DNA from: Salibacter sp031581065
Lineage (GTDB): Bacteria; Bacteroidota; Bacteroidia; Flavobacteriales_G; Salibacteraceae
Reading direction: 5' to 3'
DNA: 25,677 nt
Assembly (NCBI RefSeq): GCF_031581065.1
Contig: NZ_JAVLBN010000031.1
Coordinates: forward strand, 1-25,677
Shown: positions 7,738 to 15,994 of the stretch, piece by piece
Layout of the letters: each line of letters starts with the position of its first letter
How positions within the stretch are numbered: the first letter of the stretch is position 1
Notes under the pieces: model-generated
The model's database searches: none
What the model saw: only the letters and a program-made list of their open reading frames with translations
What the model was told of the DNA's origin: nothing
Position numbers and translations under genes: made by a program

Positions 7738-9133
7738 GTTTTGCTTTATTTTCATGTCATTAGTCGTCAGCAGTTTAAGTTTTGGTCAGAACTCTGACTC
7801 CACCCTTTTCAAAGAAATAGATCAGCGGCTTTACGACATTTGGGACTACATGTCATCACATCCTGATTCATTTGATACTGAGGTCAATAAAATAATGAAG
7901 GATGCTAAAGCGATTGGCTATCATTCGGGAGTTAGCCAGGGCTGGCGCTACAAAGCAGTTAAAATGCTCTATGCCGGTGAACTCGATTCAGCCTTGCAAC
8001 TCGCTGATCGCGCACTTGAAATCCAAGTAAGACATGATGATAAGAGCAACGCTGCTCTAACTTACAACCTGATGGGCATAATTTACAAAAAGAAAACTGA
8101 TTACGGCAAAGCGATCAGTTGTTTCATGAATGCTCTTAAAATTAATCAGGAGCTGGATTATCTTTCTTCAGCAGGCGCTAACTACTCAAACTTATGTGAA
8201 ATATACCGCATTCAGGGTAAATACGAAAAGGCAGTTGAAACAGCCAAAAAAGGACTCTTACTCAACATTACTGACAAAGACACATTTGGAATTTGTAGTT
8301 CTTACAACAACCTGGCTCTTAGTTATCAAAAATTGGGCAAGTATGACACAGCTGCGGAGTACCTGATGAAATCACTCGAATTAGAGAGAAGACTAAACAG
8401 ATCAAATGGAGTTGTTCAAAGCTATATTAATATTGGAAATCTCTATGCTGAAAAGGGCGATTATGATCTGGGGCTTTACTATACAAAAAAAGCATTGAAC
8501 CAGTTTGACTCTGTAATGGATGTGGAAAGTAAAGCCGTTGGATTATTGAATTTATTTGATCTATATCACCATAAGGGTGAATTGGATTCAGCATTCAAAT
8601 ACGGCTCAAACGGACTTGAACTAACGAGAGAAATCGATTACCCAGATCTGGAGTATGATTATCTAAAAATCTTTACAAAGTACTACTCTTCAAAGGGTAA
8701 TTACAAAAAAGCTCTCGAACATTACAGGAGAAGTGTTCAACTTCGCGACAGTCTTGACCTAGTTAACGATGGCGTTAAAATAGCTGAAATTCAGGAGCGG
8801 ACAGAAGCTGAAATAAAAAAACAGGCCTTAGAAGAAAAACAAAAAAGCAATTTCAAATTCGGTTTTTGGATCTATTCCATCTCGTTCGTTTTCTTTTTGA
8901 TTATCAACATCATTACATTTAAATTTAAAAAGAACTTTCTACCACTCCTTATTAAAAAAGTAACCTGGTTTCTCACCATATTCAGTTTTTCAGGAATAAT
9001 TTACCATCTGGTACAATACTATTTTAACACAGGCTTAGAAAGTAACATAAACTTCTTTCTTCAACTTGTTATCGTCACATTGACCTCCGTTCTTTTCTAC
9101 ACTTTTGCCGTTCGTAAAAGCGAGAATAAATGA
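7727..9133 (+). CDS. Exported TPR-repeat membrane protein, no output domain
   Basis: A 468-residue protein with a signal peptide (MKIRFCFIFMSLVVSSLSFGQ) followed by several tetratricopeptide repeats over roughly residues 90-330 (AALTYNLMGIIYKKKTDYGKAI, YSNLCEIYRIQGKYEKAV, YNNLALSYQKLGKYDTAA, YINIGNLYAEKGDYDLGL). A short charged coiled coil (EIQERTEAEIKKQALEEKQK) leads into three predicted membrane helices (about 376-398, 413-434, 441-462), and the protein ends soon after. Bacteroidota have many TPR-coiled coil-membrane sensors that carry a kinase, LuxR or LytTR output domain; here none follows. I chose the ATG at 7727 over a TTG three codons upstream. It overlaps ribD by 11 bases and the next gene by 4 (ATGA). 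Confidence 0.8.
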   Translation: MKIRFCFIFMSLVVSSLSFGQNSDSTLFKEIDQRLYDIWDYMSSHPDSFDTEVNKIMKDAKAIGYHSGVSQGWRYKAVKMLYAGELDSALQLADRALEIQVRHDDKSNAALTYNLMGIIYKKKTDYGKAISCFMNALKINQELDYLSSAGANYSNLCEIYRIQGKYEKAVETAKKGLLLNITDKDTFGICSSYNNLALSYQKLGKYDTAAEYLMKSLELERRLNRSNGVVQSYINIGNLYAEKGDYDLGLYYTKKALNQFDSVMDVESKAVGLLNLFDLYHHKGELDSAFKYGSNGLELTREIDYPDLEYDYLKIFTKYYSSKGNYKKALEHYRRSVQLRDSLDLVNDGVKIAEIQERTEAEIKKQALEEKQKSNFKFGFWIYSISFVFFLIINIITFKFKKNFLPLLIKKVTWFLTIFSFSGIIYHLVQYYFNTGLESNINFFLQLVIVTLTSVLFYTFAVRKSENK

Positions 9134-9981
9134 TCTATTTAATACTTTCCATAGCCTCTTCCACCCTTTTATTCGTGATATTTAGATGGATTGGCCTGGC
9201 ACGCATCAACAACTTTCAGGCTGTAGCCATCAACTACTGGGTTGCCGGTTTGCTAGGGCTCGGACTATTTTTTAAAGATGTTCCTGAATTCACTGCTAAG
9301 CCAGATAACCTAATCACGAGCGGAGCAATGGGCATCCTGTTTATCACCATTTTTTATTTCATGGTAAGAACCACTCAGGAATACGGCATAAGTGTGGGAA
9401 GTGTGGCCAATAAAATGGCAGTCGTTATCCCCACAGTAGTTGCCATATCCCTCTATTCAGAGCCCGTAAATTCATGGAAGATTATCGGGATTTTGCTCGC
9501 TATCGTCAGTCTATACCTCACAAACAAAAAGAAAGGGAAAGACAGCAGTAAGTACATCGGGTTGTTTCCGATTATCGTCTTCCTGGGCAGCGGGCTCATC
9601 GACACAATTTTGAACTATGCAGCCTTTAAATTAGTGAGAGAATATGAAGGGATTTTCACCTCGTTTATCTTTTTAGCTGCCGGAATTTTAGGAGCAATAG
9701 CTATTCTATACAAACGCGAAAAACTCCAAAATAAAGCGCTAATTGGCGGATTGGTGCTGGGAACCGTAAACTTTGGCAGTATTTACTTTATTCTCAAAAC
9801 GCTTAATGCTGATATCCTGGGGGCAAGTGCCATATTCCCCATCAACAATCTCTCAATCGTATTGTGTTCTACCTTTGTGTCAGCCTCTTTTTTCAAAGAA
9901 AAGTTATCATTGCTCAATATTTTTGGAATACTCTTCGCAATAGCGAGCATTGCAATTTTAGGATTTTTAAATCATGGATGA
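9130..9981 (+). CDS. DMT/EamA-like membrane transporter
   Basis: A 283-residue, very hydrophobic protein with about ten predicted membrane helices in two halves of five, the architecture of the drug/metabolite transporter superfamily. Features include a start directly in a helix (MIYLILSIASSTLLFVIFRW), the helix VIPTVVAISLYSEPVNSWKIIGILLAIVSLYL at the end of the first half, and SAIFPINNLSIVLCSTFVSASFFKEKLSLLNIFGILFAIASIAIL at the end of the second, the conserved Glu-Lys before the last helix. The substrate cannot be told from the sequence. Its ATG overlaps the TPR gene stop, and the following gene begins within its last 8 bases. Confidence 0.8.
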   Translation: MIYLILSIASSTLLFVIFRWIGLARINNFQAVAINYWVAGLLGLGLFFKDVPEFTAKPDNLITSGAMGILFITIFYFMVRTTQEYGISVGSVANKMAVVIPTVVAISLYSEPVNSWKIIGILLAIVSLYLTNKKKGKDSSKYIGLFPIIVFLGSGLIDTILNYAAFKLVREYEGIFTSFIFLAAGILGAIAILYKREKLQNKALIGGLVLGTVNFGSIYFILKTLNADILGASAIFPINNLSIVLCSTFVSASFFKEKLSLLNIFGILFAIASIAILGFLNHG

Positions 9982-10591
9982 GCAGGACACATACCTTACC
10001 ATAACAAAACAAATTGAGGGCTTTTACAAAGAAAAAGGCAGTAAGTTCCTGGGATATGCTATTCCGGTTGAAAATGTTGAAGAAGTAAAAGAAAAGATTG
10101 ATGCCTTGTGGAAAGAACATCACAATGCCCGACACGTATGTTTCGCTCACATCATTGGCGTGAAACAACCACAAATCAGAGCAAATGATGACGGAGAACC
10201 GTCCAACTCAGCCGGAACTCCAATACTCAATCAAATTCGCTCATTTGAGGTCACAAATACTCTAGTAGCAGTTGTCCGTTATTACGGAGGCACAAAACTG
10301 GGAGTTTCCGGATTGATCAACGCCTACAAAACAGCCGCCCGTGAAGCTCTCGAAAATAACACCGTTGAAAAACGCTATATCGAGCATTATTACAGCATTA
10401 CAGAAAGTTACGAAAACATTAGTCTGTTAAATCGTATATTAGAGCAGCAAAACGTTAGAATTGTCAATCAGGATTTTGGCAGTTCAGTGAGTATGACATT
10501 TGCGGTCAGAACCACAAACAGCGAGCAACTACTCGCGCAACTAACCGCCAAACAACTGAGCGAACCTACATTTATTAAAACAGTACAATGA
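9974..10591 (+). CDS. yigZ: YigZ/IMPACT family protein
   Basis: A 205-residue member of the UPF0029/IMPACT family. The N-terminal domain carries the family signatures GSKFLGYAIPV, ARHVCFAHIIGV, ANDDGEPSNSAGTPIL and VVRYYGGTKLGVSGLINAY; the C-terminal 70 residues match the DUF1949 ferredoxin-like domain. The eukaryotic relative IMPACT regulates the Gcn2 pathway; bacterial members are of uncertain function, with nucleic-acid or ribosome links proposed. Overlaps both neighbours (8 bases upstream, ATGA downstream). One GGTCAGANCC copy at 10504-10513 encodes Val-Arg-Thr near the C-terminus. Confidence 0.9.
   Translation: MDEQDTYLTITKQIEGFYKEKGSKFLGYAIPVENVEEVKEKIDALWKEHHNARHVCFAHIIGVKQPQIRANDDGEPSNSAGTPILNQIRSFEVTNTLVAVVRYYGGTKLGVSGLINAYKTAAREALENNTVEKRYIEHYYSITESYENISLLNRILEQQNVRIVNQDFGSSVSMTFAVRTTNSEQLLAQLTAKQLSEPTFIKTVQ
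10504..10513 (+). repeat. GGTCAGANCC motif copy
   Basis: GGTCAGAACC within the YigZ-family gene, read as Val-Arg-Thr. Confidence 0.85.
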
Positions 10592-12363
10592 AATTTTTGG
10601 TCACTCTTCTCTTCTCATTTCTCCTTGCAGGCTATACTGTGGGACAAAAAGCTCCACAGCACAACACCTACACAGGTAACCATTCCCAATATTTTTATTT
10701 GAGTGAGGAAGTAAGCGATGCATCTACTGAATATTTAGCTCAAGAAGCAACCTCGAAATTACTCCCTGAACATATTTCAAATGAAATCTCGCTAAAAGAG
10801 ATCAGTGAGAAATCTTCAAAAACCGGAACTATTACGCGTTATGGTATTGCTTATCAAAACAAACCAGTATATAAGTCTCAGCTTTTTGTACAGCGTTTAA
10901 GACGAGTACCAAATAAAGTCTTCATCGGGTTTTCAATGCCCAAAAAATGGAATGCTAAACCTACTCCGGGCCAGCCATTTGACGTTTGGTTTTTTGATGG
11001 TAGAGAGATGATTCCGGCTCTGACCGAAACAACTGAAGATGCTGGCGGAATGCACTACGAATCTGTCACAAAACTCGATGGCGGTAAACTGATTAAAAGA
11101 CCGTGGGGAGCTTTCTCCGGACAAAATGTTAAAGCCAGATGCAGTCACTACGCTCCCGATCCAATTTCCAGCTCAGGTTCTTCTTACTCACAATCGCCTT
11201 TCCTCGACAACAATGACGCTAACAACTCCGCATTAGAAGCCGAAATACAATTCGACTCTGTTGAAGTTACACTCGATACCGGAACGTATTTTCTCCAAAA
11301 CGACTATGTGAGAATCCGCGAACACAGTTTGCCTAATGTTGCTCCGGTAACCTCTACCGTTCCAAACTTTGATTATACCAGAGATCAATCAGGATTTGAA
11401 GACGCTAATATTCTCTACCACATTTCAAATTTTTGGCATTATATAGACGCTCTGGGTTACGGTTCTGAGATGAATTACTCAATCCCTGTTGATGCGCATG
11501 GATTTAATGGTGATGATCAATCTGCTTTTGACAACTTTACGAATCCGCCACAACTCACATTTGGCGAAGGAGGAGTAGATGATGGCGAAGATGCTGACGT
11601 AATCGTGCACGAATACACACATGCTATTTCACACGCTTTGGCTCCTTTCACAAACTCGGGTGGCGAGCGAAGAGCGCTTGATGAAGGAGTTTGCGATTAT
11701 ACAGCTGTTTCATATTCAAAGACCTACACCAATCATTTGTACAGCGAAGTTTTCAACTGGGACGGCCACAATCAATTTTGGGATGGTCGCGTAGCCTGGC
11801 GTAATGATCCATATCCACAGGCGTTAACGGGTAGTTTTTACCAAAATGCAGAGTTGTGGAGTTCAGCATTGGTTCATATTGAGGCAAATCTAAATCGGGA
11901 TTTAACGCACAAAATTCTGTTCGAGAGTATTCGCAACTACCAATCGGGAATGACGATGAGGCAAGCAGCTCATCTTTTCATTCAGGCCGATAGCAACTTA
12001 ACTGGCGGAGCAAATTACCCCGTCATTTCTCACATTCTTTTAGACCGCGGATTCATTCAGGAATCGCAAGTTCCTCGTCCGTCCGGAATTATAGCAGATG
12101 TTGAAGAAGCCCACCAAAACTCCTTTATCAAAATAAAAAACACTTACGGGTTTACATATCAAAAGAGCGCTTTAGAGGTTTACGCTTCCAGATCTCTCCA
12201 ATCTGTTTCGGTTTACAATACCTTAGGCAAGTTGGTTTTTCGGTCAGAGCCGGGATCTGACCATTACCGACTTGCAGCTGACAAACTCTCCTCAAGCGGA
12301 CTTTACATCATAGAATTAAAAACCGATAATACCACAAGAGTTCAAAAAATCGTGGTTCCTTAA
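10588..12363 (+). CDS. Secreted gluzincin metallopeptidase with T9SS sorting domain
   Basis: A 591-residue exported protease. It has a signal peptide (MKFLVTLLFSFLLAGYTVGQ), an N-terminal propeptide resembling the FTP domain of fungalysin/thermolysin-type enzymes (GTITRYGIAYQNKPVYKSQLFVQ), and the zinc site HEYTH at 341-345 with the third ligand most likely Glu366 in ALDEGVCDY. That spacing and the motif fit the thermolysin-like M4/M36 clan, closer to M36. The last 75 residues are a type A T9SS C-terminal domain (SVSVYNTLGKLVFRSEP, SSGLYIIELKTDN, ending VQKIVVP), so the enzyme is probably secreted across the outer membrane or anchored on the surface. Three GGTCAGANCC copies lie in the gene, two as an inverted pair in the sorting domain. 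Its TAA shares TTAA with the convergent thioesterase stop. Confidence 0.9.
   Translation: MKFLVTLLFSFLLAGYTVGQKAPQHNTYTGNHSQYFYLSEEVSDASTEYLAQEATSKLLPEHISNEISLKEISEKSSKTGTITRYGIAYQNKPVYKSQLFVQRLRRVPNKVFIGFSMPKKWNAKPTPGQPFDVWFFDGREMIPALTETTEDAGGMHYESVTKLDGGKLIKRPWGAFSGQNVKARCSHYAPDPISSSGSSYSQSPFLDNNDANNSALEAEIQFDSVEVTLDTGTYFLQNDYVRIREHSLPNVAPVTSTVPNFDYTRDQSGFEDANILYHISNFWHYIDALGYGSEMNYSIPVDAHGFNGDDQSAFDNFTNPPQLTFGEGGVDDGEDADVIVHEYTHAISHALAPFTNSGGERRALDEGVCDYTAVSYSKTYTNHLYSEVFNWDGHNQFWDGRVAWRNDPYPQALTGSFYQNAELWSSALVHIEANLNRDLTHKILFESIRNYQSGMTMRQAAHLFIQADSNLTGGANYPVISHILLDRGFIQESQVPRPSGIIADVEEAHQNSFIKIKNTYGFTYQKSALEVYASRSLQSVSVYNTLGKLVFRSEPGSDHYRLAADKLSSSGLYIIELKTDNTTRVQKIVVP
11016..11025 (-). 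repeat. GGTCAGANCC motif copy
   Basis: Minus-strand GGTCAGAGCC in the propeptide region of the peptidase gene; the gene reads Ala-Leu-Thr. Confidence 0.85.
12242..12262. repeat. Inverted pair of the GGTCAGANCC motif inside a CDS
   Basis: GGTCAGAGCC (12242-12251) is followed after one base by GGATCTGACC (12253-12262), the same motif in the opposite orientation. GGTCAGA and TCTGACC form a perfect 7-pair stem around a 7-base loop. The pair lies in frame in the peptidase sorting domain and encodes Arg-Ser-Glu-Pro-Gly-Ser-Asp, in a region where this domain type tolerates variation. Confidence 0.8.
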
Positions 12364-12764
12364 AAGTGAGGCTTGAATTTCGAGATCAGTTCTGCAGGCG
12401 GCTTTGTAGGCTTTCCGGATTTAACATCTACAAAAACAAGCGTTGTAAAGGCATCGTTTAGCTGCTCTCCTTTTTCGTTGTAAGCTTTGTAGTGAAAAGT
12501 AATTCGCAAGGAAGGTATTTCACGTACTTCAACTTTAATCGTGATGTTTTCATCATAAAAAGCAGGTTTGAAGAATTTTGTTTGATATTCCAACACTGGA
12601 AGCATCACACCAGAATCTTCAAGATCTCGATATGAGATGCCCAAACTCCTCAACATCTCCACTCTGGCAACTTCAAAATAAGTAGCATAATTGCCGTAAT
12701 AGACGTAACCCATACGATCAGTATCAGCATATCGGACCCTCAACTTATATGTGTATTTAAACAT
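12360..12764 (-). CDS. Acyl-CoA thioesterase, 4HBT/YbgC-like hotdog protein
   Basis: A hotdog-fold thioesterase of the 4-hydroxybenzoyl-CoA/YbgC type. The active-site region is YADTDRMGYVYYGNYATYFEVARVEMLRSLG, with the catalytic Asp in the DTDRMGYV segment. I chose the ATG at 12764 (MFKYTYKLRVRYADTD, 134 residues) because it gives the family's normal length; the frame extends another 26 codons upstream, but that stretch has no family resemblance. The gene converges on the peptidase gene with a 4-base overlap in which both stops share TTAA. It lies just upstream of dnaA, facing away from it. The acyl substrate is not predictable. Confidence 0.88.
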   Translation of the reverse strand: MFKYTYKLRVRYADTDRMGYVYYGNYATYFEVARVEMLRSLGISYRDLEDSGVMLPVLEYQTKFFKPAFYDENITIKVEVREIPSLRITFHYKAYNEKGEQLNDAFTTLVFVDVKSGKPTKPPAELISKFKPHF

Positions 12765-13213
12765 ATAAAATGATTTATTAACATTTAGTCGTGGAATAAA
12801 ATTTTCCACATAATTACTGTATTTTTCAACGAAAATACTCAAAAACTAAATTAGAATATTGAGTTCCAAAAAAGAAATTATTTTTTTTAATAAAAAATGA
12901 AAGTCACCAATCTACTGATCATCAAAGGAAGCGTTGATAAGAAAAGGAAAAATATCAAAAATCCGCGTGAACTCTAAGCTCTAAACCTTTTTTAGTCTCG
13001 TTTTTTTCTTTAAATTGAGAGGCAAAACAGGGAGTAAAAAAAACTTGAATTACAACCCACATTTGGTTTTTTTTTTCACTTTTTTCTTAAAATTTTTGTC
13101 TTGCATCATTGGAATAAAAGTCTTTACCTACCCTAAACTGTCAGGCGAGACGTTAACAAATTCCCATTGATGTTTTTAGTTAAATGATTTAATAATTTAT
13201 AACTGTTAGCGTA
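12765..13213. other. AT-rich intergenic region upstream of dnaA
   Basis: About 450 bases between the divergent thioesterase and dnaA genes, with long A and T runs (around 12880-12897, 13070-13097). One perfect match to a relaxed DnaA box (TTTTCCACA) lies at 12802-12810, but there is no cluster of boxes. I therefore cannot support a replication origin here. A -7-like AATTTTTG sits at 13091-13098 without a well-spaced -33 box. The dnaA promoter is otherwise unclear. Confidence 0.5.
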
Positions 13214-14650
13214 ATGAGTAAACCACACGAAGAGGTCTGGAAGAACTGCTTATCTATAATCAAGGATAATGTGAGTCACCAGAGCTTTAAAACATGGTTC
13301 GAGCCAATCAAGCCTCTCAATCAAAAAGGGAGCACGTTAACAATACAAGTTCCAAGTCAGTTTTTTTATGAATGGCTGGAAGAGCACTATATTACTCTTC
13401 TCAAAAAGACCATTAAAAAGGAACTGGGACCAAATGGTTCACTCGAGTACTCTATTATCATGGAGAACAATTACAAGAACAACAGCAAATCGTTGTCAGT
13501 AAAAGTTCCCACAACAAACAAGAGTGCCGTGAAAAACCCTTCTGTTTCTATGCCTTATGAAGTTGGTGGAAACAAGGGAATCAAAAACCCATTCATTATA
13601 CCGGGATTGAAAAAAGTTGTTGTGGAATCACAACTCAATCCTAACTATTCTTTTGAGAATTTTGTAGAAGGTGAATGCAACCGTTTGGCAAGAAGTGCAG
13701 GCTATGCAGTAGCGAGCAAGCCAGGAGGAACTGCTTTCAATCCATTACTTACTTATGGAGGCGTTGGCTTGGGTAAAACACATTTGGCACACGCTATTGG
13801 GATCGAGATTAAGAATAATCATCCCAACAAAACCGTTCTTTACGTATCTTCAGAGAAATTCACACAGCAGTTCATCGACTCGGTGAGGAATAACACACAA
13901 AACGATTTTGTGCATTTCTACCAAATGATTGATGTTCTCATCATCGATGATGTGCAGTTTTTTGCCGGAAAGGAGAAGACACAAGATGTTTTCTTCCATA
14001 TTTTCAACCACTTGCACCAAACCGGTAAACAGTTGGTGTTAACAGCTGACAAGCCTCCGGTTGAGATGCAGGGCATTGAGCAACGTCTGTTATCGCGTTT
14101 TAAATGGGGATTGAGCGCTGATCTTCAGGTTCCGTCACTCGAAACACGAATTGCCATCCTCCAAAAGAAGATGTACACTGAAGGCATAGAGCTTCCAAAC
14201 GAAGTTGTTGAATACCTTGCATATAGCATTACCAGCAATATTCGTGAACTTGAAGGTGCACTTATTTCACTCATCGCACAATCGTCACTCAATAAAAAAT
14301 CGATCACGCTCGATTTAGCCAAAGAGATGATTGATAAGTTTGTGAAAAATACAGCAAGAGAAGTTTCAATCGATTACATACAAAAAGTTGTGTGCGACTA
14401 TTTCAACCTTCCAATTGAACTATTGAAATCTAAAACCCGCAAACGTGAAGTTGTTCAGGCACGCCAAATTGCGATGTTCTTTGCCAAGCAAATGACCAAA
14501 TCATCATTGGCGAATATTGGAGCTCACTGTGGTGGAAAAGATCACGCAACTGTATTACACGCCTGTAAAACAGTTAACAACCTCATTGACACTGATAAGC
14601 GCTTTAGAAACTACATTGACGATCTTGAAAAGAAAATATCTATACAGTAA
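13214..14650 (+). CDS. dnaA: Chromosomal replication initiator DnaA
   Basis: The ATP-dependent origin-binding initiator of replication. The 478 residues show domain I (EEVWKNCLSIIKDNVSHQSFKTWFEPI, residues 6-32), a variable linker, the AAA+ domain with Walker A GGVGLGKT (182-189) and Walker B VLIIDDVQFF, the sensor region QLVLTADKPP, and the C-terminal DNA-binding domain ending in the DnaA signature GGKDHATVLHACKTV. Length and order are normal. It is followed by a repeat element rather than a recognisable terminator, then by the tyrosine phosphatase gene. No GGTCAGANCC copy lies in it. Confidence 0.97.
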   Translation: MSKPHEEVWKNCLSIIKDNVSHQSFKTWFEPIKPLNQKGSTLTIQVPSQFFYEWLEEHYITLLKKTIKKELGPNGSLEYSIIMENNYKNNSKSLSVKVPTTNKSAVKNPSVSMPYEVGGNKGIKNPFIIPGLKKVVVESQLNPNYSFENFVEGECNRLARSAGYAVASKPGGTAFNPLLTYGGVGLGKTHLAHAIGIEIKNNHPNKTVLYVSSEKFTQQFIDSVRNNTQNDFVHFYQMIDVLIIDDVQFFAGKEKTQDVFFHIFNHLHQTGKQLVLTADKPPVEMQGIEQRLLSRFKWGLSADLQVPSLETRIAILQKKMYTEGIELPNEVVEYLAYSITSNIRELEGALISLIAQSSLNKKSITLDLAKEMIDKFVKNTAREVSIDYIQKVVCDYFNLPIELLKSKTRKREVVQARQIAMFFAKQMTKSSLANIGAHCGGKDHATVLHACKTVNNLIDTDKRFRNYIDDLEKKISIQ

Positions 14651-14675
14651 TTTAATTGCTGCATTGTTATTGGAT

Positions 14676-14816
14676 AAGGGGATGTATCAAAACCGAAAAC
14701 TTTCCGTTTTCGGTTTTAAAAGGCTTTTGAAAAATGTTAGTGACTGAAAAATATTAATTACTATTCTTTGGTCACTGGCTTTTTTGATCTGAAAGCACCT
14801 TTTGATACACCCCCTT
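14676..14816. repeat. Structured repeat element, copy 1 (inverted ends plus internal hairpin)
   Basis: The ends are inverted repeats: 14676-14692 pairs with 14800-14816 in 16 of 17 positions (AAGGGGATGTATCAAAA against TTTTGATACACCCCCTT). Just inside the left end, AAAACCGAAAAC (14689-14700) and GTTTTCGGTTTT (14706-14717) form a perfect 12-pair hairpin with a 5-base loop. A further AGTGAC/GTCACT pair lies in the middle. A second copy is at 25523-25664: its first 50 or so bases are closely alike, the middle has diverged and the length is the same. No transposase is present. It fills the dnaA-phosphatase gap, ending 14 bases before the phosphatase ATG. Could be a MITE-like element or a structured RNA; no clear target-site duplication is visible. 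Confidence 0.8.
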
Positions 14817-14829
14817 TTATTTTCGCCCT

Positions 14830-15291
14830 ATGAAGAAGATTCTCGTTGTTTGTTTAGGTAATATTTGCCGCTCTCCCATGGCTCACGGACTACTCCGCGA
14901 CAAAGCTGAAAAGCGCGGTATTGTCTTAGAAGTTGAAAGTGCCGGAACCAGTAATTTTCACGTTGATGAATCACCTGATAATCGGGCTCAGGAGAAAATG
15001 AAAAGTTACGGATATAATATCAGCGATTTACGCGGCAGACAATTCATCCCTTCAGACTTTGAGGAGTACGATGAAATCTTTGCGATGGATGAGAATAATT
15101 ACAACGACATCATAGCTCAGGCACAAGATCGGTCAGAGCGCGAAAAAGTCAAGTTGTTCTTGTCTGAGATCAACGGTGAAAACCTCAGTGTTCCCGATCC
15201 ATATTTTGGTCATGAAGATGGATTTGAGCATGTTTTCAAGTTGCTTGATGCCGCATCAGATAATCTATTAAAAAGAATTGAGGATGAATAA
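14830..15291 (+). CDS. Low-molecular-weight protein tyrosine phosphatase
   Basis: A 153-residue cytoplasmic phosphatase of the arsenate-reductase-like fold. The P-loop CLGNICRS places nucleophile Cys8 and Arg14 in the C(X)5R motif, and the general-acid Asp is Asp123 in VPDPYFG. Bacterial members dephosphorylate tyrosine kinases of polysaccharide export (Wzb type) or small metabolites; no kinase or polysaccharide gene is nearby, so its partner is unknown. It is followed by the methyltransferase, which starts inside its last 8 bases. A one-mismatch version of the repeated motif (GGTCAGAGCG) lies at 15131-15140. Confidence 0.93.
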   Translation: MKKILVVCLGNICRSPMAHGLLRDKAEKRGIVLEVESAGTSNFHVDESPDNRAQEKMKSYGYNISDLRGRQFIPSDFEEYDEIFAMDENNYNDIIAQAQDRSEREKVKLFLSEINGENLSVPDPYFGHEDGFEHVFKLLDAASDNLLKRIEDE

Positions 15292-15994
15292 AGGCTCACT
15301 CTTTCTCATCCCAACTACCCTTGGACCGGGAAAATTGGAGACGTCCCTACCGGGTGAGGTTCTGACCAAAATTGACGAATTAAATTGCTTTGCGGTTGAA
15401 AAGGTTAAAACAGCTCGCAGGTTTCTCAAAAAAGTCAACAGAGATCGCGATATTGACAGCACTTCATTTTTCATTCTCAACAAAAAATCGAGTGAAGATG
15501 ATGTTCTGGAAATTTTACAGGAACTTTTAATGGGTAAAGATGTGGGAATGCTCTCTGAAGCCGGAGCTCCGGCAGTTGCTGATCCCGGAAGTTTGCTCGT
15601 GAAAATGGCTCATGAAAATAAGATCAAAGTGGTTCCTTTCGTTGGCCCCTCCTCTATCCTACTGGCTTTGATGGCGAGCGGACTCAACGGTCAATCCTTT
15701 ACTTTTCACGGTTATCTGCCCCGCGATGAAAAAGACAGAAAGCAAAAGTTACTTGAGCTGGAGCGACTAAGCAGCAGGCATCATCAAACACAAATTTTCA
15801 TCGAAACTCCGTACAGAAACAATCAAATGATAAAAAGTATCGTAGAAACATGCAGTCCCAGGACTCATATTTGTGTAGCGGCTAACATCACGACTGATCA
15901 GGAAAAGATTATGACCAAAACTGCCTCAGAATGGAAAAATAAAACACCAGATTTCAGCAAACAGCCTGCTGTTTTTCTTATTCAGGCTTCTTAA
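15284..15994 (+). CDS. RsmI-like SAM-dependent methyltransferase (tetrapyrrole methylase fold)
   Basis: A 236-residue protein of the tetrapyrrole methylase superfamily, best matched to RsmI, which 2'-O-methylates C1402 of 16S rRNA. Supporting segments are LFLIPTTLGPG at the N-terminus, MLSEAGAPAVADPGSLLV (RsmI has a similar SDAGTP...DPG), VGPSSILLALMASGLNG and HGYLPRDEKDRKQKL. The first segment differs from the TPIGNL of canonical RsmI, so this may be the divergent Bacteroidota branch with an untested target. I chose the ATG at 15284 over a TTG two codons upstream. The 3' end overlaps the convergent FKBP gene by 17 bases. Confidence 0.8.
   Translation: MNKGSLFLIPTTLGPGKLETSLPGEVLTKIDELNCFAVEKVKTARRFLKKVNRDRDIDSTSFFILNKKSSEDDVLEILQELLMGKDVGMLSEAGAPAVADPGSLLVKMAHENKIKVVPFVGPSSILLALMASGLNGQSFTFHGYLPRDEKDRKQKLLELERLSSRHHQTQIFIETPYRNNQMIKSIVETCSPRTHICVAANITTDQEKIMTKTASEWKNKTPDFSKQPAVFLIQAS
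15358..15367 (-). repeat. GGTCAGANCC motif copy
   Basis: Minus-strand GGTCAGAACC within the RsmI-like gene; the gene reads Val-Leu-Thr. Confidence 0.85.

Noticed and set aside
12802..12810. TTTTCCACA, a relaxed DnaA-box match near dnaA, as part of an origin
   Set aside because: Only one box is present in the intergenic region and no AT-rich 13-mer array or second box is seen; a lone 9-mer match is expected by chance, and in Bacteroidota dnaA is often not next to the origin.
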